Assembly: GCA_965601975.1 (NCBI GenBank)
Contig: OZ271856.1
Coordinates: forward strand, 4,154,001 to 4,218,000
DNA length: 64,000 bases
Reading direction: 5' to 3'
Source of the DNA: JANQIO01 sp965601975
GTDB lineage: Bacteria; Pseudomonadota; Gammaproteobacteria; Pseudomonadales; Halieaceae
Positions 16,621 through 26,116 of this stretch are shown here, one piece after another (within the stretch, counting starts at the first letter, position 1; every line of letters starts with the position of its first letter). The translations under genes and the position numbers were made by a program. A model generated the notes under the pieces. The model worked only from the letters and a program-made list of their open reading frames with translations. It was not told the origin of the DNA and searched no databases.

Positions 16621-18444
16621 TCAGGCTTTAGGCTGCAGGGCGTCCTGGATCGCCGCACGCAGCTGACGGTGGCCGACGGGTTTGACCATGACTTCGAACC
16701 CACTTTGACGCAGCTGCTCGAGGCGCTGCACGCTGCTGTGCCCGGTGGTGATGAGAATCCGCTCAGCGTCGAGGAATTCCTGCAGGAAATGCGCGATATC
16801 CAGGCCGCTGGCTTCTTCGTTGAGCATGTCATCCAGGATGGCCATATCGAAGTGCTGCCCGGCCGAGACCCATTCACGCACTTGTTCAAAGCCGGAGGCG
16901 GTGCTGCAGCTTCCACCCCAACCTGAAATCAGGCCGGACAGTGCCTCCAGGATCGCGTCGTCGTCATCGACCAGCAGGAAACGCAGATCCGGTATCTCCA
17001 GCTCATCCAGCGCCTCGTCGCGCGCAGCCGTGGTAGGTATGTCGACAAAGCCTTCCACAACCTGGGCGGTCGGGATCGTCACCGAAAACGTGCTGCCGGT
17101 GCCGAGCACGGATTGCACATCGAGCTCCAGCTCCAGCAGTGCGCCGATACGTTTGACGATCGCCAGCCCCAGGCCCGTGCCCTTGGATTTGGTGCGGGCC
17201 TTGTTGTGCACCTGGTAGTAGTCCTTGAAGATCTCATCCAGGTCCTCCGCGGCGATGCCCTGTCCGGAATCGCGAACTTCGACCACCGTGCCCCGGTCGC
17301 CTTCGGCCACGGATATCTCCACGGCACCCTCGTCTGTGAACTGGATGGCGTTGACCAGCAGGTTGCGCAGCAGGCGCTCGAGCAGCAGCACGTCGCTCCT
17401 GATGGCGACGGGCTTCGCCTGCAGTTTCAGCCCAATGCCCTTGTCCTCGGCATTGGGGGTCGCGCCGTCGACAATTTTCTGCAACAGGGCGTCCAGGCGA
17501 AACACGGAGTACTGCGGCTCTACCACCCCGGCGTCGAACTTCGACAGGTCCAGCAGGCTGTTGAACTGGTCGTGCAGTACGTTGCTGTTCTCCTCGATCT
17601 TGTCGACCAGTTCGGCGTCGGGGCCGCCCGCCACGCGTCGCTTCAAACTGCCGAGGAACAGGGTCATCGCGTGAAGCGGCTGGCGCAGGTCGTGACTGGC
17701 CGCCGCCATAAACCGGTTCTTGTCCTCGTTGGCTGCGCGGGCAGCAGCCAGCGATTCCTCCACCAGGGCCTTTTGCTCCTCCAGCCGCAGGTTCTTCTCG
17801 ACATTCTCATGGCGAATGAGAATGGAGTCCGAGAACAGGTGTGAAATCTGCCGGGTGAACTGTGACAGCAGCAGGATCATCGCCGCCAGCGCAACCGCCA
17901 CCTCGAAGTCGACGGGGGAGCGCACAATGCCGAAGAACACCACCCCCTGGCCGAGGTTGGAGACCAGCAGTACCGGCATGCCGCGAGCGTGGATCGCGGA
18001 GTTGACGGTGGTGCCGACACCGTAGATACAGCTCAACAGCGTTACCGCCAGCACCACCTTGTCGGTGCCGTCGAGGCACAGCCACCAGAACCCGCTGCCC
18101 AGCGCCGTGGTGCTGCTGAGCGCTGTTGCAAACAGCCACTGCTCATTGCGGTAAAGCCGGGCCGTGGTGGTGGCCTTGTCGAAGCTGCCCACCATGCGAT
18201 TGCAGACCCCGGTGCGCACCACCGCCAGCGCGATGTTCAGCCCCATCCAGGCCAGCATATTGAACGCGTTCACCTCGCCCCACAGCGCCACCACGTAGAT
18301 GAGCCCGGCTCCGGCGACCAGCGGCAGCGCATTGCGGGACTGGGCCGCGCGGATGCGCTGGGATTCCAGTACCTCGTTGAAGGCGGGCCCCACCATTCCC
18401 GGATCATCGGGCCGGAAACCGGCAATGACGTCTCCTAGCCTCAT
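16621..18444 (-). CDS. Membrane hybrid sensor histidine kinase with C-terminal receiver
   Basis: 607 residues. Six hydrophobic segments lie at ~40-198, with no recognisable periplasmic domain. A coiled segment (211-240) leads to the HisKA box FMAAASHDLRQPLHAM with H251, then an ATPase domain (NLLVNAIQF, DSGQGI, KGTGLGLAIV). A receiver domain follows at ~490-607 (LLVDDDD, AILDDML, MVKPV). The HDLRQPLH type is common in RpfC-like and motility-linked kinases. Its ATG overlaps the stop of the 1921-residue fusion gene by 4 bases (ATGA), so the two are translationally coupled. That suggests the kinase senses a product or condition linked to the fusion enzyme. Confidence 0.88.
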   Translation of the reverse strand: MRLGDVIAGFRPDDPGMVGPAFNEVLESQRIRAAQSRNALPLVAGAGLIYVVALWGEVNAFNMLAWMGLNIALAVVRTGVCNRMVGSFDKATTTARLYRNEQWLFATALSSTTALGSGFWWLCLDGTDKVVLAVTLLSCIYGVGTTVNSAIHARGMPVLLVSNLGQGVVFFGIVRSPVDFEVAVALAAMILLLSQFTRQISHLFSDSILIRHENVEKNLRLEEQKALVEESLAAARAANEDKNRFMAAASHDLRQPLHAMTLFLGSLKRRVAGGPDAELVDKIEENSNVLHDQFNSLLDLSKFDAGVVEPQYSVFRLDALLQKIVDGATPNAEDKGIGLKLQAKPVAIRSDVLLLERLLRNLLVNAIQFTDEGAVEISVAEGDRGTVVEVRDSGQGIAAEDLDEIFKDYYQVHNKARTKSKGTGLGLAIVKRIGALLELELDVQSVLGTGSTFSVTIPTAQVVEGFVDIPTTAARDEALDELEIPDLRFLLVDDDDAILEALSGLISGWGGSCSTASGFEQVREWVSAGQHFDMAILDDMLNEEASGLDIAHFLQEFLDAERILITTGHSSVQRLEQLRQSGFEVMVKPVGHRQLRAAIQDALQPKA

Positions 18445-21400
18445 AGCGCCGACACCTTTGCCAGCTCAACGGTGATCGGGGGCGCCAGCGGCTCCCCGCG
18501 GCTGTCGTAAGCACCCAGGATCACCTGCGGGTTTTCCGCGTCGTGGAGGTCGAAGCGCAGGAAATGCTGGTGGCTGTCCGTCAGCAGCGTCTGCTCGTAG
18601 TGCAGCGTCAGCGCGTCGCTCACCGGCAGCGCCCGGGGCCCGCCATCCCAGTCACAGCGCCGCGGATTGGTGTTGATGAATGAAATCGGCGCATACAGCC
18701 CCGAGGCACAGATATGGGTGAGCCGGGCGCTGCCGTGGTCCGCATCCTGCAGCTGCAGCTGCGACAGGCAGGACAGGTGCGGATCACCGCTGAGCCAGCA
18801 GACATGGCGGTCCCCCGCGTGGGTGCGGAGCAACTGCGCCATGCGGCTGAGAAAGCCCGGGTAGGACAACAGGGTATCGCCACCCTGCAGCAGCCAGGGT
18901 TCGCGTGCCTCCGCCCGGGTCACCGGCCCCATCGGCGAGCCGGAGGCGATGAACAGGACCGGTTCCGTGCTCTTTCTGAGCCAGGTCTCGAAGGCGTCGA
19001 GCTGCACCTGACTCATCAGGCTGTGGGCGTCGGCGCGACTGAACGCCTGCGCCTGGCGGCGCTCGAAGCGCGTGTCGAATACGAAGAACGGGTAGCCTGC
19101 ACTGGCAAAGCGATGCCAAAGGCGAGGCGTCGGGTCCGCCCAGGCGCTTTCGCTGTGCACCTGGTAGTGAACCGCCATTTCCCGGGCATATGCGTAGTCC
19201 TCCGCATCGTGGCCGGCCCCGGGTCCCTGGAAGTTGTCCGTGCATTCGTGATCATCCACGGCGAAATAGCTGGGTATGTGCGAAAGCAACTTTCTTGCAT
19301 GACGGCTGCCGAAGGCCCTGCGGTATCGACCGCGGTACTTCTCGTAACCTGTGATCGGATCCATGACATTGGCGGTGGCATCCGCATAGATCTGGTCACC
19401 CAGCAGGAGCAGGTGGTCGACCCCGCGACGGTAAGCGACCGAGCCGTCCTCGTGTTCGGGAACGCCTCGCTGAACGTGGCGGAACATACCCTCGAACACC
19501 CGGCCCATCTGCTCCCGGTCAAAGGCGGTACCGGGATACAGGCAGGACCCCAGCAGGAAACACAGGGCCGGGTCCTTCGGCGCCGGGGAAGCAGCGTCCC
19601 GCAGGCGCGCCAGCCAGTCGAGGCCTTCCCAGTCCAGCTCCACGGCGTCGTCGGGAACACGCTCTTCCCCGCCGTAGTCCAGCCACAGCTTGCGGACCCC
19701 CGCCTCGGGCCCATTCGCCTGCGGCTGGATATCGTAGTGGGTGAGCCAGAACACATCGTCGGGACGGTCCCAGTGAGGCAACTGACGCATCCGGCGATTG
19801 GCATTGTGCAGGGGCCGGAGCCTGGCGAGGCTGCCGTCCTGGACCAGCACCTCCTCCAGCGGAATCGAACTGAAATCCTGGGCTTCCACCCACAGGTTGA
19901 GCCTGACGACACCGGAGCCGTCGTCCACCAGGCGCGGGTGTGAAATGACGGGTCCGGTGAGCGGCAGCTTGAGCGGACCGACCCGGGATTGCGCGCCGCG
20001 CTCCCGCCTGAAGGCTTCCTCGGCCCCGGGGGTCGTGAACTCATCCCGGTATTCCTGTTCGACGCCGCCGCGCTGGGCCGCGTCGAAGAAGCGATGCAGC
20101 TTTTCAAAGACCTGCCCGCCAGCGCCGGCATCCCGGCCCAACACCATGTCCATATGACCGTAGCCGGGCAGGACTTCGATCCACACATTCTGCTCACAGT
20201 AGTCGCGCGGAGTGATGTCACTCCAGAAATCCGCCATGGCGTCACCGAACTTGCGGTGCCGGGTCAGCATCTCCGCCGATTTCCTGGAGGTCTCTATGTC
20301 GAACACGGTATTCCTGTCGCCGTGGATGAACAGTGTCGGAAACGTCCAATGGTCGGCAATCCTGTCGCGAGTGACGTAGACGTTGTTGCCGTCGTGATTG
20401 GACAGCAGGCCCCGCACAATTGAAGAGTACACCTGCTGCAGGACGTCCCTGGGTACCGCCCCGATCATGCCGGCAAATTCATTGCGGGTGGCGCGGTTGA
20501 TGTTCTCGTTGCGCCACTGGCGACCCCAGATGATCGTGTACCGCGAGTAGATGGTGCGTGGGAACATCGGGCCGCGCTCGTCATTCCAGACACTGCAGCG
20601 ATCCCACTGTGCGTTTTCCGTTTCGTCCAGTGTAGACAGTGCCACCCGATCGAAGATGTTTTCGACCAGGGGCGTATCCCGGTGCGGGCAGGGTTCCACC
20701 ACGTCCAGGGGCTCCATGTTCTTGAACATGGCCCAGACATTCTCCCGCGCCCGGTTCGCCACCGAGGCGAACAGCCAGGGCGCCACAGCATGGGGCACCA
20801 GGGAGGCGAGCATTGACTCAGGCTCATTCGCGCTGTTGGTAATGTTCAGCTTGCCGTTCAGCGCAGCAATGGCCACCGCACCGGCGCCGATGCAGTGGGA
20901 GAACACATGCACCTTGCGCACCGGGTCGTGGGGATGCTCTGCATTGACGCGTTCGAAGATCGTGCGCACCGCCCAGGGAATATCCGTGTTGGCGATGTCG
21001 TCCCAGCGGTCTTCCGGCGTCACGGACTCGACGTAGTTGGCGCTGGTGCGGTGATCGACAATCCACACATCGTAATCGCGGTCGAGGAAGTACTGCACGA
21101 AGTTGTCGCGGTTGGTATCCACCCGGCCGCTGTCCGCCGTGATTGGCGCCTCGCTCCAGAAGATGCGGCTGCTGTGAGCCAGGCCGTGCACCAGCAGCAA
21201 CACCTTGCGCCCCGCCGGGTCGTCGGTGTCACCCTGCGGCTGATACCGGATCAGGCGGCAGGTTTGCCTGCCCTCGTTGTCGCCGGGATAGAGCCAGGTT
21301 TCCACCTCCCGGGAATTCCGGTTCTTGCCGCGACCGAAGTACATTGTCTGCGGGGGCTTCGCCATGCGCCCGAGATCGGGCATGGCCTCCATGTCCTCGA

Positions 21401-24206
21401 GCCGCATGTACTTGCGATAGTCCGCGGCGCCGAAGCTCCAGAAATGGGTCTGCAGGAACAGCCGGAAATACAGGCCGAGCACGCCGCCCAGGCTTGCCAG
21501 CACGGTGAGCAGGTCCAGCGAGTCGCGCACCTGTAGTGGCGCCGCGCCCCGGGTGATATCCACCGCGTCCACTTCCCAGAACACGTCCGCCTGCCTGCCG
21601 CCCGCGGACAGGCTGGCCGGCATCGACATCATGGAGCCCCAGATGCTGTGCTGGCTGTTGTCGTAGGCGAGGGTCTTGGTGCCATCGAAGCGCAGTCCGA
21701 CGCCGGTGGCCGCGGCATCGGTGGGGTCGGCCTCGAATCGGTAGTGCAGCTGGCGGTAGTCCGCATGGAGGCGGGCAATGCGAGCGGACTCACAAACGGA
21801 TTTCCAAACGCTCTTGCCGGAGACGCCGCTGACCAGATCGTACAACCTGAAGCGCAGGAACCTCGGAAAGACCCGCGTCAGCGCCCGCCACCAGGACAGC
21901 CGCGGTCGGTCCACCGCGCCGAGATTCACCGTGCCCCGCAAACGGGCGATGGGCTCGAGCGGCGCCTCGGCCTTGGACAGCACACCGCCGCCCCGGTTGT
22001 AGGACAGGGTCGCCACCGCGGGAAGCTGCTGGTCGGGCGACGCCGTCCACGCCTGCAGGTTCTGGCTGCCCCCCAGCTGGAACTCGATTTCCAGCACCAG
22101 CGCCCGGGTATCTTCCGGCAACTCGACAGCCGGTTCCAACAGCGCGTTCAGCTCCGCCACGGTGTGTTCGCCTGGCCGGGACCAGGGCATAAGGTTCTGG
22201 CGGCCGATGAAGTGCACCAGGTGCTCCCGGAATACCGCCTGCACCGGCGCGGACTCTGCCACCGGGTGCACCGGGGTGGGCGGGCCAAGCCGGTAGCGGC
22301 GCTTGTCGAGCAGCGGGAACGGTGCGTCCAATGCGGGGCCGTTGTGTAGCAAGCGGTCCGCCAGCTCGTGGGCCAGCAGGTACGCCGTCGTCGCTATGGT
22401 CATGTAGGGATTGGCGCCGACCGCACCGGGCAGGATCGCGCCATCCAGGACGTAGAGGCCCTCGTGCACCGCATCGCCATCTCCGCGGAACACGGCGCCG
22501 GTGATGTCCACCGCACCGTCCTCACTGGTGATGCCCATGCAGCATCCACCGATGGGATGCACCGACAGCAGCGTGCCGCCAAGCTCCTCGGCGCCCTCCA
22601 CCGCATCGGCAAAGCCATCGGGCAGCGGCTTCCACAGCATATTGGGGTGGTACTGGCCGCCGTCGAAGCAGGCGCCAGGATTCTCCCGTTCCGCCGCCGC
22701 CAGGCGCTTGTCCAACGCCTCGAAGAAATTCAGCCCCGGTTCACGGGCATTCCAGCTCGGCGTGGTGGTATCGCTCTCTTCGTCGTATTCCAGCCTTCCC
22801 CGGGCCCGGTCATCGCCCATCACCAGCAGCACCTGGCTGTGCTGGTTCAGCTCGGCGGAGGTGCACAGGTAATCGTGCGACCTCCGGTTCGCCTCGTGCC
22901 AGTCGCTGAGTCGGCCATCGGCGAAACGCCGGAAGAAGCTCTGGGTGGTTATGATCTCCTGCCACAGGTTCAGCAGCGGGTAGGGAATGGCGCCCTCCTC
23001 CAGCGTGAAGGACTCGTCCGGGTCCAGCGGATTGCCGAGACCAATCTCGGCCTTGCCGATGATGGTCGGCCCGGGCTGCTTGTCCGGCGTCAGCTTGCCC
23101 GGCACGTCGGCGATCGCCTCTACCGGGTGCGCCTGCCCGACGCTGGAGAGCAGGCCGTCACCGTTGGTGGAAAACCGCTCCCCGAGCTGCGGCGACAGCA
23201 ACAGACCGCGCTTGCGCTCGGAGCGCTTGAGGATGTCCACACTGCCGATGGTGCCCGCCGCCAGGATGACCTGGCGCGCGCGAATGGAGAACGTCTTGCC
23301 GATATCACGGGTCGGTGCGCAGTGCACCTGCCACCGGGGTCGCCCGTCGTAGACATCCTCCACCGATTGCACGCTGACCCCGTTGTAAAGCTTCGCGCTT
23401 GCACCGCCCAGCTGCGCGAACAGCGGCCAGGCGTTCAGATTCAGCGACTGCTTGGCGCCCGAGTGACAGCCGACCACACAATTGCCGCAGAGATTGCATT
23501 CACCGGCGTCCACACTGTGGGGGCCGGTGCCGTCGAAGTTGATGCTGAGCGGCGCCGGCGCCACCTCACCGGCCAGCCCCTGCGCGGTCCTTACCAGCGC
23601 CTGGTATTTGGAAAACCCCGACGCGTCCGGCGTGGGTGTCACACCCAGCAGTGCCTCGATCTTGGGGTAGACCTGTTCGAACTTTTCGGCCCAGCTGCCC
23701 GCCTCTGTCGGCCGCGACGGCCACTTCTCCAGCACCGATACCGAGGGCCTGGCGGCGACGCTGGCATTGATCAGCGAGGTGCCGCCGATGCCGCTGCCGG
23801 AAAGAATGGAGACCCCGTCGCCGGCGCGAATCTGGAACAAGCCGCTGCGGTTGCGCACCGGGCCCGCCGTGCCGATGCGCTCGCGGCTGACCAGGTCGAC
23901 ATAGGCCGGCAGGTCGTCGAAGGTTTTGGGGAAATCATCAGGCGTGTATTCCCGGCCGCGCTCGAACACCCAGATACTGGGCTTCTTACCCGCTTTCGTG
24001 TGATGCTCCACCAGCGCGAGGGCCGCCATGGCGGCTCCGTAACCCGAGCCTACGACAAGGAAATCCACCTCCACGGGAAGCGGCGCTGCGGAGGATTCGG
24101 GCGAGAGGCTCTCCCATGACGCGACGTGTTCCCGCAGCAGTGATTCGATGGGTTCTGAAAGCGAGTAGTCCACGGTCTCTTCCGATCTGCCTGCCGTGGT
24201 TTCCAT
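18441..24206 (-). CDS. Giant fusion: GMC oxidoreductase + alpha/beta hydrolase + PhoD-like metallophosphatase
   Basis: 1921 residues from ATG 24206 (AGGAG five bases upstream). Residues 45-625 are a cholesterol-oxidase-like GMC flavoenzyme: FAD loop GSGYGAAMAAL (53-), cysteines C237, C240, C243 and C247 in a CxxCxxCxxxC pattern, HPIGGCCMG (550-558), and a C-terminal FAD segment at ~588-607. Residues ~630-950 are of unknown fold. Residues ~1000-1375 are an alpha/beta hydrolase with oxyanion HG (1007-1008), elbow S-H-C1105-I-G, D1297 and H1351. Residues ~1545-1920 are a PhoD-like phosphatase with GDQIYAD (1603-1609), DDHE (1651-1654) and SGDPH (1806-1810). No signal peptide is visible. The order suggests oxidation, acyl or ester chemistry, then phosphoester cleavage on one hydrophobic substrate, perhaps sterol- or lipid-like. 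This is inference. Confidence 0.85.
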   Translation of the reverse strand: METTAGRSEETVDYSLSEPIESLLREHVASWESLSPESSAAPLPVEVDFLVVGSGYGAAMAALALVEHHTKAGKKPSIWVFERGREYTPDDFPKTFDDLPAYVDLVSRERIGTAGPVRNRSGLFQIRAGDGVSILSGSGIGGTSLINASVAARPSVSVLEKWPSRPTEAGSWAEKFEQVYPKIEALLGVTPTPDASGFSKYQALVRTAQGLAGEVAPAPLSINFDGTGPHSVDAGECNLCGNCVVGCHSGAKQSLNLNAWPLFAQLGGASAKLYNGVSVQSVEDVYDGRPRWQVHCAPTRDIGKTFSIRARQVILAAGTIGSVDILKRSERKRGLLLSPQLGERFSTNGDGLLSSVGQAHPVEAIADVPGKLTPDKQPGPTIIGKAEIGLGNPLDPDESFTLEEGAIPYPLLNLWQEIITTQSFFRRFADGRLSDWHEANRRSHDYLCTSAELNQHSQVLLVMGDDRARGRLEYDEESDTTTPSWNAREPGLNFFEALDKRLAAAERENPGACFDGGQYHPNMLWKPLPDGFADAVEGAEELGGTLLSVHPIGGCCMGITSEDGAVDITGAVFRGDGDAVHEGLYVLDGAILPGAVGANPYMTIATTAYLLAHELADRLLHNGPALDAPFPLLDKRRYRLGPPTPVHPVAESAPVQAVFREHLVHFIGRQNLMPWSRPGEHTVAELNALLEPAVELPEDTRALVLEIEFQLGGSQNLQAWTASPDQQLPAVATLSYNRGGGVLSKAEAPLEPIARLRGTVNLGAVDRPRLSWWRALTRVFPRFLRFRLYDLVSGVSGKSVWKSVCESARIARLHADYRQLHYRFEADPTDAAATGVGLRFDGTKTLAYDNSQHSIWGSMMSMPASLSAGGRQADVFWEVDAVDITRGAAPLQVRDSLDLLTVLASLGGVLGLYFRLFLQTHFWSFGAADYRKYMRLEDMEAMPDLGRMAKPPQTMYFGRGKNRNSREVETWLYPGDNEGRQTCRLIRYQPQGDTDDPAGRKVLLLVHGLAHSSRIFWSEAPITADSGRVDTNRDNFVQYFLDRDYDVWIVDHRTSANYVESVTPEDRWDDIANTDIPWAVRTIFERVNAEHPHDPVRKVHVFSHCIGAGAVAIAALNGKLNITNSANEPESMLASLVPHAVAPWLFASVANRARENVWAMFKNMEPLDVVEPCPHRDTPLVENIFDRVALSTLDETENAQWDRCSVWNDERGPMFPRTIYSRYTIIWGRQWRNENINRATRNEFAGMIGAVPRDVLQQVYSSIVRGLLSNHDGNNVYVTRDRIADHWTFPTLFIHGDRNTVFDIETSRKSAEMLTRHRKFGDAMADFWSDITPRDYCEQNVWIEVLPGYGHMDMVLGRDAGAGGQVFEKLHRFFDAAQRGGVEQEYRDEFTTPGAEEAFRRERGAQSRVGPLKLPLTGPVISHPRLVDDGSGVVRLNLWVEAQDFSSIPLEEVLVQDGSLARLRPLHNANRRMRQLPHWDRPDDVFWLTHYDIQPQANGPEAGVRKLWLDYGGEERVPDDAVELDWEGLDWLARLRDAASPAPKDPALCFLLGSCLYPGTAFDREQMGRVFEGMFRHVQRGVPEHEDGSVAYRRGVDHLLLLGDQIYADATANVMDPITGYEKYRGRYRRAFGSRHARKLLSHIPSYFAVDDHECTDNFQGPGAGHDAEDYAYAREMAVHYQVHSESAWADPTPRLWHRFASAGYPFFVFDTRFERRQAQAFSRADAHSLMSQVQLDAFETWLRKSTEPVLFIASGSPMGPVTRAEAREPWLLQGGDTLLSYPGFLSRMAQLLRTHAGDRHVCWLSGDPHLSCLSQLQLQDADHGSARLTHICASGLYAPISFINTNPRRCDWDGGPRALPVSDALTLHYEQTLLTDSHQHFLRFDLHDAENPQVILGAYDSRGEPLAPPITVELAKVSAL

Positions 24207-24253
24207 ACCGACTCCTGGTCTTGTACCGGCAGTTTTTGGCTGCCGTCCACGGC

Positions 24254-24284
24254 AGTATAGTCGCCCGCGCACTAAGCCGGACAA
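24254..24284 (-). promoter_or_regulatory. Possible promoter of the fusion-enzyme operon
   Basis: On the minus strand, TTGTCC (24284-24279), a 19-base spacer and TATACT (24259-24254) lie 48 bases upstream of the ATG at 24206. The spacer is longer than ideal. The rest of the 250-base divergent gap up to the YbjQ gene holds nothing else I can name. Confidence 0.25.
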
Positions 24285-24456
24285 GGCGGTGTCTGCCACC
24301 CCGCACCCCAACACTGCCGCCACATCGAAAACCTACCGCATACGCCGGTCACAGCATGAACCAATTCCAGTTGCGAAATGCGCACCATCAGCGCAATCTG
24401 GCGATGCTGGCAAGATGCCATTTCCAACACGTTACCTCACGGGAAGAGGAGTCACT

Positions 24457-24780
24457 ATGTCTGACATGATCATCACCAATATCGAAGAAGTTCCGGGTAA
24501 ACGCATCACGCGTCACCTGGGAATGGTCCAGGGCAATACCGTGCGAGCGAAACACGCCGGCAGGGATATCATGGCCGGGTTCAAGAACATCGTGGGCGGT
24601 GAGCTGAAGGGCTACACGGAGCTGCTGAACGAATCCCGCAGCGAAGCCACCGGACGCATGATAGAACAGGCCAGATCCATCGGCGCCAATGCGGTGCTGA
24701 ACGTACGGTTCTCGACCTCGTCGGTCACCGCCGGCGCTTCCGAGCTGTTCGTCTATGGCACGGCAGTGGTCGTTGAATAG
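24457..24780 (+). CDS. YbjQ/UPF0145 family protein
   Basis: 107 residues from ATG 24457, preceded by AGGAG. The whole protein is one YbjQ domain: MIITNIEEVPGKRITRHLG, GFKNIVGGELKGYTELL, a stretch ending in IGANAVLNVRFSTSSV, and a final LFVYGTAVVVE strand. YbjQ proteins form small pentameric assemblies and were once described as putative heavy-metal-binding; their role is not settled. It is the first gene of a four-gene operon with a second YbjQ paralogue, an M48 protease and a Nudix hydrolase, all within about 10 bases or overlapping. Confidence 0.9.
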   Translation: MSDMIITNIEEVPGKRITRHLGMVQGNTVRAKHAGRDIMAGFKNIVGGELKGYTELLNESRSEATGRMIEQARSIGANAVLNVRFSTSSVTAGASELFVYGTAVVVE

Positions 24781-24791
24781 GAGACACCGTC

Positions 24792-25241
24792 ATGGATCTT
24801 ATCGTCCTGCTGGTGCTGCTGATCATTGGCTACGGCTTTGGCAGCTTCAATGAACGCCGCCACTTCCGCTCCATTCGCGAGCGCGAGGAAGCCCTGAGCC
24901 CGATCGTCGCGTTCAGCACGCGAAAAACACCCCCGGGCACGCCCCCCGGCTCCTCCCTGGTCGCCGGCAACGTCGTGGTCTCCATCGACTACTTCAAGAA
25001 GATCTCCGCAGGCCTGCGCAATATCCTGGGCGGCCGTGTCAGCGCCTATGAATCACTGGTTGAACGGGCCCGCCGCGAGGCCATCCTGCGTATGAAGGAA
25101 GAGGCCCGGGATATCGGCGCCGATGCCATCTTCAACGTCAAACTCGAAACATCCTCCATTACCAAGGGAGCCAAGGGACAGGTCGGCGCCGTCGAGGTAC
25201 TGGCTTACGGCACGGCCCTGATTCCACCGGCGAGAGGCTGA
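24792..25241 (+). CDS. Membrane-anchored YbjQ/UPF0145 paralogue
   Basis: 149 residues. An N-terminal hydrophobic helix (LIVLLVLLIIGYGFGSF, residues 3-19) is followed by an Arg/Glu-rich stalk and a YbjQ domain (~55-147) with the same landmarks as the upstream gene: GLRNILGGRVSAYESLV, DIGADAIFNVKLETSSI, EVLAYGTALI. A soluble and a membrane-tethered copy side by side suggest hetero-assembly, with this one fixing the complex to the inner membrane. The start lies 11 bases after the first YbjQ stop. Its stop overlaps the ATG of the protease gene by one base. Confidence 0.87.
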   Translation: MDLIVLLVLLIIGYGFGSFNERRHFRSIREREEALSPIVAFSTRKTPPGTPPGSSLVAGNVVVSIDYFKKISAGLRNILGGRVSAYESLVERARREAILRMKEEARDIGADAIFNVKLETSSITKGAKGQVGAVEVLAYGTALIPPARG

Positions 25242-26116
25242 TGGAGTACGAGAACCGGTCCATACCGGAAGGCATCAACGTCTCCGACACGCACCCGCTG
25301 GTGGATTTCGGATCCCTGGTGCTGGGCGTGGTATTACTCTGTGGCGCCCTGTTCGGCAGCGCCTATCTCGCCGCGGGCTGGTTGTTGCCACACATCCCCT
25401 TCGAATACGAAGAGGCCATGGTGGAACGCTTCGAGGCCTCGGGCTATTTCGATAGGGAACTGGAGCCGGATGAACAGCGCGCCGAGGAAGCCCTGCAGGC
25501 ACTGGCGGAAAAGCTGCTAGCAGGGCAGCCACTGCCAGACGGCATTCGCATACATGTCCACTACAGCAACAGCCCCGAGAAGAACGCCTATGCGACCCTG
25601 GCGGGCCATATCGTCATACACCGGGGACTGCTGGACTCAGTGGACTCGGAAAACGCCCTGGCCATGGTGCTGGCGCACGAGATCGGCCATATCGTGCACC
25701 GCGACCCGATCATGGCGACGGGACGCGCCGCCGTGACCGTAACCGCGCTGGCGTTGATGAGTGGTTTCTCCCAGTCATCGGTGGCCGACCAGGTGGCGAG
25801 CCTGTCGGCGGAGTCCCTGCTGCTGGGATTCAGCCGCGAGCAGGAGCGGGACGCTGACGCCTATGCCCTGGCCCTGCTGCAAAGCCACTACGGGCACCTC
25901 GGCGGTGCCGACGAGTTCTTCGAGCATATGCGCGACGAGGAAGCGCGCCTGCTGGACGACTCCGAGCTGCTGGAGTTTTTCAGCACCCACCCCGGGGTCG
26001 ATGAGCGGATCGAGCGCATCGAGGCGGCCCAGGCGGCCACCGACGGAAACCTCACGCCCCTGCCGGCAGCGCTGCAGGACATCGAAGCCGGGGACGCCGG
26101 CAGCCGGGGGCGATGA
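25241..26116 (+). CDS. M48 family membrane metallopeptidase
   Basis: 291 residues. A hydrophobic helix at ~23-48 anchors the protein. The zinc motif is H146-E-I-G-H150 and the third ligand is E202 in SREQERDADAYAL, the usual SRxxExxAD motif. M48 enzymes (Oma1, HtpX, BepA relatives) degrade misfolded membrane or periplasmic proteins. The ATG overlaps the TGA of the membrane YbjQ gene. M48 domains are commonly linked with YbjQ-like or LemA-like partners, so the YbjQ pair may be its regulator or scaffold. The C-terminal ~40 residues are acidic and variable. Confidence 0.88.
   Translation: MEYENRSIPEGINVSDTHPLVDFGSLVLGVVLLCGALFGSAYLAAGWLLPHIPFEYEEAMVERFEASGYFDRELEPDEQRAEEALQALAEKLLAGQPLPDGIRIHVHYSNSPEKNAYATLAGHIVIHRGLLDSVDSENALAMVLAHEIGHIVHRDPIMATGRAAVTVTALALMSGFSQSSVADQVASLSAESLLLGFSREQERDADAYALALLQSHYGHLGGADEFFEHMRDEEARLLDDSELLEFFSTHPGVDERIERIEAAQAATDGNLTPLPAALQDIEAGDAGSRGR

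Noticed and set aside
22368..24119. Long plus-strand frame inside the fusion enzyme gene
   Set aside because: His/Arg/Gly-rich with no recognised motif; the minus strand has consistent FAD, cysteine-cluster and GMC motifs across the same bases.
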